The notes under the pieces are model-generated. The model was not told the origin of the DNA and did not search any database. It worked only from the letters and a program-made list of their open reading frames with translations. DNA of 64,000 nucleotides from Knoxdaviesia capensis. Taxonomy: Eukaryota; Ascomycota; Sordariomycetes; Microascales; Gondwanamycetaceae. Each line of letters starts with the position of its first letter. The first letter of the stretch is position 1. Where the stretch lies: positions 4,660,981-4,724,980 of the forward strand of contig LNGK01000008.1 in the NCBI GenBank assembly GCA_001510575.1. The letters run 5' to 3'. Below, in pieces: positions 21,771 to 33,853 of the stretch. A program made the translations under genes and the position numbers.

Positions 21771-24700
21771 TTAGTCGCTCACTACCTCGCCAGTGCGGTA
21801 CTGCATCTCGAGCACCCACTTATCATCGAAATCCACCCCGCGCCGGAGCTTGGTGCCCGCCTTCTTCCACACCGCGGGCCCCAGTCCGACATCGGCAATG
21901 AACAGACGCCACTCGTCAGCATCGGCAAGCAGGTGGTCGCCCTGCACATCCGGCACTCCGTTGCCAGAGACTCCCCCGCCCGCTGCACCGGCACCGCCAG
22001 CACCGCCAGCTACGGACCCGGTCGGCGCAGTGGTGAGGGCCGCAGCAGCCGCCCGCGTCATAACCTCCAGCAAGCCGCGCTTGGGCGCCGCCATGGCCAC
22101 CACGTAGCGCGGCTTCAGGAACAGGCGGCTGCCGTCGATGACGTTGACCTTACCGGACGTCGCGTCAATGCCGGTCGGCAGGTCGACCGCAATGGCAAAG
22201 GCCGGGTTGCGGTTCGCCCACTCAATCAATTCGTACACCGTGGCTTGGTCGCCCGTGCGCAGCTCCTCGAAGGAGATAGTAAGTCCCAGGAGCGCGTCGA
22301 TGATAAGTGTGACCGGCTGGCTCGGTGCGCCATCGGCCGCGACCCCGATTCCGGAACCGCTAGCTCCACCGGCACCGACTCCGCTGCTTATGCCGAGACC
22401 ACCGCCGATACCGCCCACACCAGCTCCAGTCGACTTGCGCACGTGCTCAAACAGCTCTAGCTTGCTGAAAATCTTACCGCCCATGTTGCGGTAGATGCGG
22501 ATCTGACCCCGGAGGTCCTCTAGCAGGTCACGTTCGCGGTCGATGCCGACCACACATATCAGCACGTTGGTTCCGCGGCTACGCAGATGGCGACCGGCGG
22601 CCACGGCACGACAGCCCGACTTGTTGTTGCCAGCCAAGATAGCAATGGTGGTACGGTTCTTGACATCAACGGCATCCGAATTGGGGCCACTAGCTCCCAT
22701 GCTCATCAGAATGGCCGGGTCGGCTAGGGCGCGAAGGGCAACTTCGGCGATGCCTCGGCCGGCATTCTCAGTCATGATTTCTTCGGTGATTCCGATTTCG
22801 TTGGCGGCAATATTCTCGAGGTTCAGCATCTGCAGTGCCGAAACAGGGTCGATACGACGATTGGAAGGCATTAAGTGGAATCCGGGTTGAACTTCCTGTT
22901 GGAGCTGTTTGACCAAAAAGAAAAAAAGGGTATCCACCCGGTTAGCATAAACACACAAGCATGATACAGACTTGGGGTGAGACAGTAACCAGTCGCTTAA
23001 GTCTCCGAACAGGAAACCATGAAGGGACACCGAGGAACTGATACGAGAAATGGAGACATGGGCAGAACTTACACTTGAGTTGACGCGGCTACCCGGCTGT
23101 CCCACCAGAGTTGTAGAACTAGCCTTGCGCGACTGGCTGCGACGCATGGTGACTACCTTGCTACCAGCACGTCGACCAGGGCCGCTGGCGCCGCCACCTC
23201 CAGCACCAGCAGCTCCACCCCCACCTCCACCTCCATGCTGCAGATTGCGCACATCCCGATTGATGACCCGACCGTTTCGGCCGCCGTCGTCTGCCTCGCT
23301 ATTCCAGAAATCGGCGTTGTTGGTGTGCGCCTTCTTGGTAAGGATGGAGATCGGCACAATAGGCGGCTGGGGCGTGGTGGACAGGTCAAGAACGTTCTCC
23401 GAGTGGTGGAGATTCTTGCCTCCAGCGGTGCCGGGCTTCGATATGCGCCGGTTGTGAGAGACGAGACGATCCGACTCATTCACTTGGTCGTGCTTTCGCA
23501 TCTCGTCAAAGATGGTGTGCTTGTCAAATTTGGCGAGACTGCCCTCGAAGTCAAAATCGCCCATCTCCTCAGTGACATCTTCGGATGCCCAGCCATTATC
23601 TCCAGTACCACCGTTGGGCGCGGCGCCGCCTCCACCTCCGCGTCCTCGTCGGCCTCTGTGACCGCGCTTCAGCGAATTGAACGGCTGGAATGAAGCGGTG
23701 CTCTGAAGAATCGGGGTCTGGCGCCAGCCTTGGCCACCGGGAGTATCGTTGGCGGCGGTGCCAGTAGGAGTGTCGACCTCAAGAGTCGCCGCGGCGTCTG
23801 TCGCTGCGTCGGCCGGGGCGCCGTTCTTGGACCGCGGCTTTCTGCGCCTTCTCGCGGCCTGTTGCAGGAGGTGCTGGTCCTGCTGACTGGCCTGGACGGA
23901 GGGCGACTGGCGATGGGAGGAAATGTTGGGGCTCTCCTTGCTGACAGTCTGTTGGATGATATTTAGCTTTTCTATAGCTTCCTCAACCACAGCGGCCACA
24001 GCAGCAGCATGCTTGGGCGGGGATGGGTTGAGCGGGCTAGGCAATTTGGTATTCTTGCGTGAGCCGAGGTTCGGCTTGTCGTCGAGCTTGCTGGTAGAGA
24101 TAACACCGGGACGTCCGATGCTCAGGATGGCAGGATCGGCGAAGGTGGAGGCTCGCGAAGGAGGTACAGCAGCAGCATAAGAAGGAGGGGGGTCGGAAAA
24201 GAAGGGTTGCTGTGCCGGAGAGGCGCTCGCTTGTGTAGCCCGGGCGGAAGCGGAGGCGGCGTATCCTGTGAAGTTGTAAGCGGTCGGACTCTCGGTCAAT
24301 GGTTGCTGGCGGATCGAGCCCATTCCGACTATGGACGGGTCAAAGGGCAGGTTGTAGGCGGAGTTTCTGGGGTTCCCAGAGAGGCCCGCAGGCTTATGAG
24401 GGCTGGTGTTGTACGGAGGCTGATTGGGCTTTTCATGTTGGTATTGGTTCTGCGCCGGCTGGTGCTGTTGCGGGTGGTGAGGCGCGCCGGACGGGTTGAA
24501 AAGCACGGAGAGCGGGTAGGCGGACGGAATAGCATTGATCGAGTGGTGATTCGGGATTCCTCCAGAATTGAGGCGGGCGGCGGTCACGAGTGGCGTCGCA
24601 TGTGCGGTGTCCTGGGCAATCTTTTCGCGAAGGCGGCGGATTTTCAAGCTGGCGACGGTGCTGGTTTCGACCTCGAGGTATTTGTGCCACTGTTTTGTGG

Positions 24701-25090
24701 TGTCGACATAAGCTATACAGACATTAGAGCGCCAAGTCAGCAAAGACAGAACATTCCGGATCGAAAGCGACGATACTCCACTTCAGCAGCGGGCTGCTGT
24801 AGTAAGACACAAACACACACCGTGCTCTTAAATGAACGGGAGGCCGGGCGGGACGAGTATGTAAGGGAGAAGGAAGAGACATGCAGAAGCCGTCAAGGCA
24901 TTGCAAGTAGAGAGAGGGCGCACATACCATCTTTTAGACTGACGCGGCCATTGGCTTCGAAGCCATTGATGATGCCGGTGATCTGACCACCGCCGATCGA
25001 GCCATTCAGGTGTAGCACGACTTCGACGCCGATGAATCTCGCGAGCTCGTCGGCAGCATTGGGCGAGGCAGCCGCAGTAGGCGAAGCCAT
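21771..25090 (-). CDS. edc3: Enhancer of mRNA decapping Edc3
   Basis: P-body scaffold that binds Dcp2 and the helicase Dhh1/DDX6 and stimulates mRNA decapping in the cytoplasm. Three exons on the minus strand (25090-24928, 24712-23073, 22904-21771) give 978 residues. Introns begin GTATGT and GTAAGT and end TATAG and AACAG, and codon phase is kept. An N-terminal LSm domain spans the first exon and the start of the second (FIGVEVVLHLNGS, then WHKYLEVETSTVASLKIRRL). A long disordered linker follows. The FDF motif is DFDFEGSLAKFDK (near residue 440). A C-terminal YjeF_N Rossmann domain runs from about 615 (NLENIAANEIGITEEIMTEN, IAILAGNNKSGCRAVAAGRH, IIDALLGLT, AIAVDLPTGIDATSG). Odd features are glycine-rich insertions, one between the FDF motif and YjeF_N and two inside YjeF_N. 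The start lies in a region with no earlier in-frame ATG of similar quality. Confidence 0.94.
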
Positions 25091-26803
25091 GGCTCCCGGA
25101 CTCCCGAAGCTTCTCCTGCCCTCACAGTTAAGCTCTCTCGCGATTCCCCAAACAGGCACGCAGAGACCGTGGGCCCTGCCCTCTCGATGGGGAGCTAGAC
25201 GGGGTTGAGAGAAGCAAAAAAGGTTCGGGTGGTGAATCGTACACAGGGGAAAACCGAGGAAGCCTGGAGGGGCTCTTATATGGATTGCGACAGAGACACA
25301 GAACGAGAGCACACGACGGGCCCGGCCGGTTGAGCTTTGCCAACCGGCAATGAGAAAGCCCGGAGGATCGAAGATACGGGCGCGGTCGTCGAGATGGCTT
25401 TTGGTCGTAATTCGTAATTCAGGGTTCAGCTGGAAGGATGGAGCGCACAGAGCCGGAGGAGAGTCGAGTTGGTTGTTGGGGAATGGAGGAAGGAGGAGAG
25501 AGTTGGGGAACAGTAAAAAGGGTGGATGAGGGAAGAGAAAAAAATCAATTGAAGGAATCACTGTCCACAGCAGATGAGAAAGCTGGAGGATAAAAGAAAA
25601 AAGAAACCCCAAAATAATCGATGCTGGATAAGTGTCGTGTGTTCTCTCATATGATGAAGGGAAAAAAGTTTAGGAGAAACAAACAAGAGTTGCCTGGTTT
25701 CTTAACAATCGATAACAGGAAGTTGGCTGCATGGATACTAATGGATTAAGTACAGTAGATGCAGAAGTCTGTGGACGCTTCAATCCAGGGCCAATTATAC
25801 GAGCGACTCAAACCCTTTTGGGCTTAGGGCTGGGCCGAGGATTAGCCGGCGAAACGTTCGGGAACGAAAATGCTCCAGTGTGTCGCAAGTGTTTCGGCTT
25901 TTTCGGTGGGCGTTTTGGGGCGTTGCAGTGTAATTTGGCAACACTTAGCGGGAAGCTTCAGTGAGTCTCCACTGACAGAGTCGCTGTAGTTTCTCGAGGC
26001 TCCCCCGAAGATCACTATAAGCGATTTCTCCTGTTCCCACTCCAGTCGTCCACATCGCCATCCGTATATCGACGTCGATCATGTTTGGAACATCACAGAT
26101 GACAGGAGAGGATTGATTAAGAAAGTTTCAAAAATACCAACATCACCGTCGATCATTTTTTCCCCTCTTCAAACTTTCTAGACTGATTAATCCCAACTGC
26201 CTTTGTACTGTACTGTATTTATTCTCTTATAATCACACCGCTTTTCAGAGCGTGTCTCCATCTCGGAACACAGCAGAAGCCGTCCCGCAAAATGCACACA
26301 ACAAAAAGAACCCTGCATCAACCCACTCCAACCACCCTGAAAAATTCCAGGTGGTGGTGCTCGGGAACTAAAACGCCGGTCGGCGAAGTGTTTTCTCCGT
26401 AGTCGGTGGCGGCTCTGCTTTGTATTGTTCAAGATCTAATGTTCTCGTTCGTCTTCGCGCCAATTTCCTGCTGACTCGCGACTCTTGGTGTTGGTGGGAG
26501 ATTCACTCGCGGGAGTTTTCCCCAGCTTAGCTTCACATATAAAACTACGGACACTCTCTCGCTTTCCTTGTCTTTTAGACCATAGCTTTCTCTCGGTTCT
26601 CTTGTTCTTTCGCTCTTGTTCTTTGCTCTCCCTCTCAGGCCAGTTCACTGGCCTTGATAAGAGATTCTGTGAAGATTGACATCGCCTTATTGTGAAATAC
26701 AACTTATAGACTCTCTTTTGCTCTCGACGGCCTGAATCCTTTCCACAGTGGTTACGTACTCTATCGTCCAAGACGCCGGTTCGGGCTTCAGAGCCTCTTC
26801 GAC
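25091..26803. other. Divergent promoter region between edc3 and the ABC transporter
   Basis: These 1.7 kb separate two divergently transcribed genes and must carry both promoters and leaders. The part next to edc3 is pyrimidine-rich in the edc3 direction and is probably its 5' leader. The part next to the transporter (26480-26700) is T/C-rich in the other direction. No gene seen between them. Confidence 0.55.
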
Positions 26804-29800
26804 ATGCTCACCCCATTGCCTCGGGGCCTGTTACCCCCGCAATCCTGCCGCCAACTCTGGGTACGTTTCCTGGCCCCTTTATGTGTACTGCCCGTGAAAC
26901 TCCTGGATCCTAACTTTGTCTATATTAGATCCCCGACTCCGCTCAGTTTGGCCCCGGCTGCTTGCCGATCGTCGCTGCCGTGCCCACCGCAACTTCCATC
27001 GCGGTGTTTGCCGCATGGCTTCTCTCCGTGGCCATCTCCGTGCCCCGGCTGCGCCGCACCCGGGCCCGGCTTACCCCCCGCTGGCTGACCCGCTTCGCCG
27101 CCGAAGACGAGCGGGATGTGCTGTGGTCTGCGGAAGCTGCAGATGGACCCACAGTCCCGGACTCCCGGGCTCTCTGGACCGGCATCTGGATCGTCCGGGT
27201 CGGAGCTATGAGTTCCGCGGTGCTGGCGCTGGGGCTTTCCTTGTCCGTGGGCAATTTGTCGCTGTACACGCTTCCAATCATCCCTTCAGTATGTCAACAA
27301 CAAGCCTACCCCTCACCCCTCATCTGCCTGGTGGACTTCTATAAAAGACTAACATACCCCCTCCTCCCCCTTCAGTTTGTGACTCTGGCACTTATGACTC
27401 GCACCGTTACCTCAGCCCCTTTAGACATTCTCCTGCTTCAACTGGCCCAGCTTATAGTGCAAACGGCCCTCCTCCTTGGCACTCCCGCTCTGCTCTCTCT
27501 CTCGGCTCTGGCCTGGTGGCTGCTCCAGATCGGGCTGACTTGTTTAGTGGTTGCTGGTATCGTAAGCATGCCACTGCGGAACCAGTGTCTTAGCACCGCC
27601 GGTATCGGTCACCCAGATGCCCCGGCCCATATGGGCCTACGCAGCCCCGAGGACAATCTGACGCTGTGGCAGTGGCTCTCCGTTACCTGGGCCAACAAAC
27701 TTATCTCCACTGGCCGCACCGCGGTCATCTCCAGCGAGGGCGTGTGGAGACTCCCGCTCGAGTTCCAGCACGCCCGGCTGCTGCGGTTGTTCCGCGATCT
27801 GGATGGCTCTCTGATCGTCAAGTTGCTGACTGCGAACGGCCGGGACCTGTTTATCATCACGTTGCTGGGGTTTTTTGAGGCCCACGCCCAGGTGGTACCG
27901 GTGTTCTTTCTCAGCAAGCTGCTTGCGTCTCTACAAGAGAATGGCGGTGGAGTTAAACCCGCGGTTGTGTACGCCGTGCTTATCCTGACTGCCGCGCTTC
28001 TGCGCTCCGAATCCGCCATGTTCTCAACCTGGTTCTCCCGCCGCTCGTATGAGCGCTCTCGCGGCGAGATGATTATGGCAATCTACGAAAAGGCTCTCCG
28101 TCGGAAGGCCACCACATTCTCCGGCCACTATGACCCGACCGGAGATTCTTTCCCGGACCGGGGGGAGCCGTCCAAGGTTTCGGCGTCCACTGGCAAGGTC
28201 CTCAGCCTGGTCCGCCAGGACGCCTACGACCTTGCCCAGCGCTTTTGGGACTTTCCGCAGTTCGTCACCACTCCGCTCAAGGTGGCCGTGTCTCTCGTGC
28301 TGCTGGTCAAGATGCTCGGTCCTGGCGCGTATCTTTCCGTGGCAATTATCTTGGCGGCCATGTTCGCCAACTCCCGCATCATCGCGGTTGCCCTAAAGAA
28401 AGAGATTGTGCGCCGCTCTGTCACGGACACTAAGCTGCAAATGGCCTCTCAGTTCATCGAATCCATCCGCCATCTGCGCTGGTATGCCTGGCAAGACCTG
28501 TGGCTAGCCAAGATTCTCACCGTCCGGCAGCGCGAACTGATGCTGATCGTTCTTATCGGATGCCTGCAGCGGCTTATAGACATCACCAGCGATGTGGCAT
28601 CTGCGTTGTCGCCTGTGGCCACCTTCTACTACATGTCCGTGTTTCAGGGTCGTGCACTTACCGTTGATGTAGCCTTCCCTGCTCTCCAGCTGTTCTCAGT
28701 TCTCCAAAACAACATGAACGCCATTCCCGATCTCTGGAGAGCCTACAACAACTCGCGCATTTCTCTGATGCGTATTGATGGCTTTATGCAGGAGCCTGAA
28801 GTTGAAGAGACACACGCAAGGCTGGAAAATGCCTTACCGACCGATCCCCTACTAATATCACTTGAGAGCTGTTCATTCTCGTGGCCGGCTTCGCCTTTCG
28901 TGGTTCTGGATTCTGTCGATATCTGCTTGAAGCCCGGTATCAATATGATTACGGGCTCTGTTGGCGTGGGGAAAACTGCCTTGCTTCACGCGATCCTGGG
29001 GGAGCTCGATCTGAACAGCGGAGTGCGGTCGGTCCCGAAAGAACCCATGGCATTCTGTCTGCAATCCCCCTGGCTGCAGAACATGAGCATTCGCGAAAAC
29101 ATCCTGTTTGCCACACCGTTGAATGAACAGAGATACCGCGCGGTTTTGGAAGCCTGCTGTCTCCTCCCCGATCTCGCCGAGTTCAAGGGGGGCGACCTTG
29201 CCATGATAGGCGAGAACGGAGTCGGCTTATCCGGAGGCCAGAAGGCCCGTGTCGCTCTGGCTCGGGCCATTTACTCCCAAGCGCGAATAGTACTCCTTGA
29301 TGACCCCTTGGCAGCTCTAGACCACAACACTGGAGAGACCATAATGCGACGGTTATTCGCCCCGACTGGTTTGATGCGGGGCCGGATAACCGTATTTGTC
29401 ACCCACCGTGTAGATCTAGTTGCTCCGTATGCATCCATGGCATTCGAAATCCTGGACGGGGGCAGGGTAGTACCCGGAGACGCTGCGCTGATTCTGGAAC
29501 GGGCGGGCCAGACTTCGGGAGCGACAACCCCGGCGGAGTCCTCTGATTCTGAGGCGACTACGGGGGCCGAGGCTCCGGAAACCCGGATAGAGGTGTGGAA
29601 AGATGCCGTCCCCGACAAGCTCATCGAAGAGGAACACCGCGCTCAAGGACATGTCATGGCTTCGGTGTATTGGAGATACATGCGTGCCGGCGGTATCTTC
29701 TGGTGGATAGCCATGATTGGGCTGTTCATCGCACACCGACTCTCCAATATTGCCTACCTCTATTTCCTTAAAGTGTGGGGCGAGAGCTATGACTCCAGCC

Positions 29801-31559
29801 CCGATCCATCCACCGACGGGTATGTCGGCAATCAGGGTGTATTGAACGGTAGGGGTGCACAGGCAGCAATGCCGATGCCGGGCCTGCGAAACGGACTTCC
29901 ACCACCCCAACATAATCCCGTACCGTGGATCATGTGGCTGGCCGCGTACACCTTGATGCAAGTGTTGGCAAAGACCCTGGCCAGCGCCGACCTGGTGGTG
30001 ATCACCTACCGGGCCGGGAAAGCCGTGTTCGAGAAGGTGTTCCGCCGGCTCAGCGGTGCCAAGTTCCGCTTTTTCGATGTGACGCCTGTGGGCCGGCTGA
30101 TGAACCGAGTGACATCGGACATGGCCGCCGTGGACGGCGGCATCGCTGGACTTGTGTACCAGTTTGCGTGGAACGGTATCATCTGGATCTCGGCGATTAC
30201 CGTGATCGGAACAGTAAACTTCCCGTTTGCTCTCGCCGCCATTGCCATGACCGTGGCGTTTGTCATGGTGTTCCTGCACTTCTTCCCGGCGTCACAGGCG
30301 CTGAGACGGCTGGAGACAGTATCTCTGTCGCCGCTGCTTTCCAATATTGGTATACTTGGAGATGGCCTGACCACCATCCGCGCGTTTGGGGCAACCCGGG
30401 ATTTTCAGCAACGCGCGATCGACACCACTGATGAGTTCCAGCGCATGGACCACTTCTACTGGACTCTTCAGGAGTGGCTGCAATTGAGGTTTGATGTGTT
30501 TTCCGGCCTGTCAACGTTTGGCCTAACTGTTGCTGCTTTGACTGTTGGCCTGAGCCCTGGTACAGTGGCGTTTATGCTTGCAGCCGCGACAAACTTTGTT
30601 GACACTACACACGAGCTCTGCCGTCGGTACGGACAGGTGCAGATGGAGTTTGTGTCTGTGGAGCGAGTGATTGAGTTGATGGATGTTGAGCAGGAGTATC
30701 CCGGCGATATCGACCCACCGGCCTCATGGCCAGCTGCATGCGATAATATTGTGTTTGACGGGGTCACTATCCGCTATGCGCCACACCTAGAGCCGAGCCT
30801 CCGGGATGTGACGATGACAATCCCGGCCCAGTCAACAGTTTCGGTGACCGGCCGCACGGGGTCTGGGAAGAGCACGCTGGTGCTTGCGCTCTTAGCTACT
30901 CTGGCACCAGATTCTCTCGATCTAGAGGTCAAGGCTGCGGACCCAGACGCACCCCCCGAATCAAACGGCGATAAAACCGGCACTGTCTGGATCGGAGGGA
31001 TCGATGTGAACCGCGTCAACAAACAGCAACTGCGAAGCCGGATCAGCTTTGTCGCTCAAGATCCGACACTGTTCCCGGGGACTTTACGCGATAATCTCGA
31101 CCCCATCGGCCAGTGCTCGGAGGAGGAGTGCACGTCAGTGTTGAATCGAGTGATGGGGAGCCGAGCAGCCGGACTCACCATCCACAGCCGTGTTGATGGC
31201 GGTGGCAAGAACATGAGCCAGGGACAGCGGCAGTTGGTTGCATTGGCACGAGCAGTTTTACGAAGAAGCGCGATTGTGATATTGGACGAGGTGAGTTGCC
31301 GTAATGAACACGAAAGGCTCTGTGCTAGTTGTTGTATACTGACTCCCCGCGACAGGCTACGGCATCGATTGATTTCTCAACCGCGTTCTACATACAGGAG
31401 GTTCTTCGGCAAGAACTGAAGCACAGCACGGTGATCACAATTGCACATCGACTTGAAGCGGTCCGCGACGCCGACTTCTCGGTGGTTCTGGACTCTGGCC
31501 GGGTTGTCTATGCGGGGCCAGTTCAACGAGAGAGACCTGTGGCAGAGATTCGTGAATAA
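26804..31559 (+). CDS. ABC transporter, ABCC (MRP/Yor1-like) subfamily
   Basis: Full-length ATP-driven exporter of the multidrug-resistance-associated type, probably in the plasma or vacuolar membrane. Four exons (26804-26860, 26929-27288, 27376-31290, 31356-31559) give 1511 residues. Introns use GTACGT, GTATGT and GTGAGT donors. The layout is a reduced N-terminal membrane region, TMD1, NBD1, TMD2, NBD2. NBD1 has Walker A GSVGVGKTALL (about 666), signature LSGGQKARVALARA (about 757) and Walker B VLLDDPLAALD. NBD2 has GRTGSGKSTLVLALL (about 1297), MSQGQRQLVALARA and ILDEATASID, the last spanning the third intron. NBD1 carries Asp where NBD2 has the catalytic Glu, the usual ABCC asymmetry, so only the second ATP site should be fully hydrolytic. 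The 87-nt second intron is a multiple of three without a stop. Substrate cannot be inferred. The neighbours downstream are cell-wall enzyme relics and a secreted effector-like gene. Confidence 0.93.
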
Positions 31560-31766
31560 ATAGAGTGGGTAACTATATCGCTATTGATGTACTATAGCTA
31601 GGATCGACAGTACACACTGAGGTTGGATAATAATGGCCCCGTTGGTACGGCTGCGTCTGCCTGCATTTCGAGACCCTAATCAACCCCAATAGATAGCCCT
31701 TATCATCAGATTAATCCCAGGTTCTTTAGAAACGCATAGCCTGATCCTTTTCTAAATGCTACTCCA

Positions 31767-32960
31767 CTAGAGCAAACACACATTCTCGTATCTCAAAGTG
31801 TCTACCCTGGTTATGCTGGGCTTGAACGAGTCCATCTTATCAATCTCCTGCGTGGTAATCGATCGCGACGAGGCTGCGGCATCGGAGAGCTGCTTGCCGC
31901 TTGTGCCACGCACATCAAAAGGCGGTCAAAACCTCAAAGAAGATGGCAAAGCCACTAGCCCCGCTGTCGATGGCATCGTACAGGCCCAGGCCAAGGCCGG
32001 TGAGCTCGCGGGCGATAAGCACGACGGAGCGCATGATGGCCATTTCGGGAGCGCCTAGGAGACTGTCGATCATGGGGATGAGGAAGAGGAACGCTATGAT
32101 GAAGTTCATGATAATGGTGTTGCGTAGGGCGGCGTTGATCTTGTCGGCAAAGTCCACCACCTTCTCCATGGAGATGATCGACGGCTTCCATCAGGAGCGA
32201 CGGGAGGAGTTCCCCTCTGCCCCGTCGGCCGGCTAGTCGAGAGAGACGGGAGAGATGCCGAGCCCAGCACCATCGACAGTGTCTCGTACTCTTCCACAGA
32301 GTTGCAGATGAACTCTTTCGGGTTTAACACGTTGAAGCCGTTCTGTGAAATGGGAAATCCGTGCCAAAACATGTCCGCCTTGTCCCCGCATTTAGGGTCG
32401 CGCGACCGTGAACATCCGGGATGCCTCTTGGCCCGGAGCTCGCCAAACTCAAGCCAGCTGGGATCCACACCTTCCTTTGCAATGTCCGCAAAGAATCCGG
32501 CCTCGTCGGTGCATGTGTACATTAGGTTGGGCACTAAAGTGCCCAGATCGGAGTTCGCTCGGTAGATTGTAGTCGGGTGTCGGGATGTCCTTGACTGAGC
32601 CTTTCTCGCATCCCTTTTCGCAGCCCTGACATACGGACGTGCATTCTGAGCAGCAGAAACGTCCTTTGTTTCGAAGCATTTGAACAATCCACTCTTCTGG
32701 GCTTTGGACATGTAGTCGTCGAGCGAGTCCGGCGCCTGGCCCCTGACTGCCTGCTGGGAAGTGTCGAACTCACTGTCGTAAACATCGTCGAGGAAGTTTT
32801 GGTATTTGCTCAGAGACTTGTCAACAATGCATTGTTCGACTCTCATCAGATAGATACTCATGCATTCTTCAGAAATAAAGCTCGCGGCCGACTCCATGTC
32901 TTCAAACGTCTCATATACAGCGCCGCAAACAGGAGGTTTTGCGTTTGAGTCTTTGTCCAT
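31767..32960 (-). pseudogene. Relic of a killer-toxin-like GH18 chitinase (C-terminal part only)
   Basis: This stretch resembles the long C-terminal region that follows the catalytic domain in fungal subgroup C chitinases (killer toxin alpha-subunit-like, usually LysM and chitin-binding domains, then GH18). Landmarks occur in the expected order but in different frames. They are GVDPSWLEFGE and GFNVLNPKEFI in the main frame (32960 down to about 32240), a cysteine-rich piece RFCCSECTSVCQGCEKGCEK in another frame near 32650, the hydrophobic segment MNFIIAFLFLIPMIDSLLG from about 32115, and a tail after 31915 in yet another frame. At least four frame changes and an internal stop are needed, and no plausible introns explain them. 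No GH18 catalytic domain is present upstream. It is therefore a truncated and frameshifted remnant. Known of the family: secreted cell-wall enzymes, some fused to Hce2 domains. The assignment is from memory of family sequences. Confidence 0.7.
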
Positions 32961-33085
32961 GTAAGAACTTTCAATGTCTCTAAAAGAACGACGAGAAATG
33001 CCAGTGTGAGATGGGAGCGGAGAATGAACGGAACCGGGGGCACAAAAGAAACAGGAGAAGTCCTACTGATCGGATGTAGCTATCA

Positions 33086-33853
33086 TTAACGCGTTGGAAA
33101 CTGAAGTTCGAGGATGCTCGCCTTGGTTTGTACTATCGGTAGTAGTATATGCCACTCTCGCATCACGTCAATAGCGCCGATGGTGTAGAGGTTGTAGAGG
33201 TAGAGACTGTTGCTGCCATCAATATCGACAACCCGATTCTGGCACTCCTGCTTGCTCACACAGTCTTCGCTGTAACCATCGAACCAGTTGTATCGCCCGG
33301 CCCCCAAGATATGGAGATTACCGGAATCTTGAGCCTGATGACCCCAGGCGGCTGCGCAATGGGGATCGGAGCTGTCGCATCCGGAGAAACCCGGATCCCG
33401 GGCGAACAGGCCGAGACTGCTCCTGAATGGATCCGGTGCTCTGGGATAGGGGAGGGTGGCCCATGGGCGAGCCGCACACCGACGACTGGGATACAGAAGG
33501 TTCTGCTTGAAGTCATCGGCCTGGTGTTGGATCTCTGCGATTTGGGATTCGCTCTCAGAGGGTTCGGAGTGTTCTTCAATCCACGAGGCCGTGAACGAGT
33601 CGATAAAGCTTTCCACTTTGGCAGCAGCTGTATGAAATGAGAGCGTGTCAGTGAGTCTTCAAGCGGCAGATACGATGTCAACAACAGCTAAAGATTTCTG
33701 TATCTGTGGAAACTTACTCTCTTGTCTCGATTGCAGGCTTTTGTCAGATTTGAACAGGTCATCCGCCGCCAACTGTCCTCCATAGACACGTTGGCCCGCT
33801 ACACCCAATATCTCAATTACAGGGACCATGAGACACTCGAAAATCAACATCAT
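33086..33853 (-). pseudogene. GH55-like beta-1,3-glucanase C-terminal fragment
   Basis: Two segments, 33853-33718 and 33627-33086, join across a good intron (GTAAGT donor, CTGAC branch, ATACAG acceptor) into 225 codons ending in a stop. The second holds a pattern typical of the end of GH55 exo-beta-1,3-glucanases and related pectate-lyase-fold proteins: a proline-rich lead, DPGFSGCDSSDPHCAAAWG, then LHILGAGRYNWFDGYSEDC and LYLYNLYTIGAIDVM. Whole family members are far longer (about 750 residues or more), and nothing recognisable lies upstream, so the gene is 5'-truncated. The final 30 residues no longer look like the family. The intron is intact, so loss may be recent, or a short protein may still be made. 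It lies head-to-tail with the chitinase relic, 126 bases away, and could have been part of the same original transcription unit. Confidence 0.55.

Noticed and set aside
29416..30279. 287-codon minus-strand open frame
   Set aside because: It is antisense to the ABC transporter exon and His-rich from mirrored codons.
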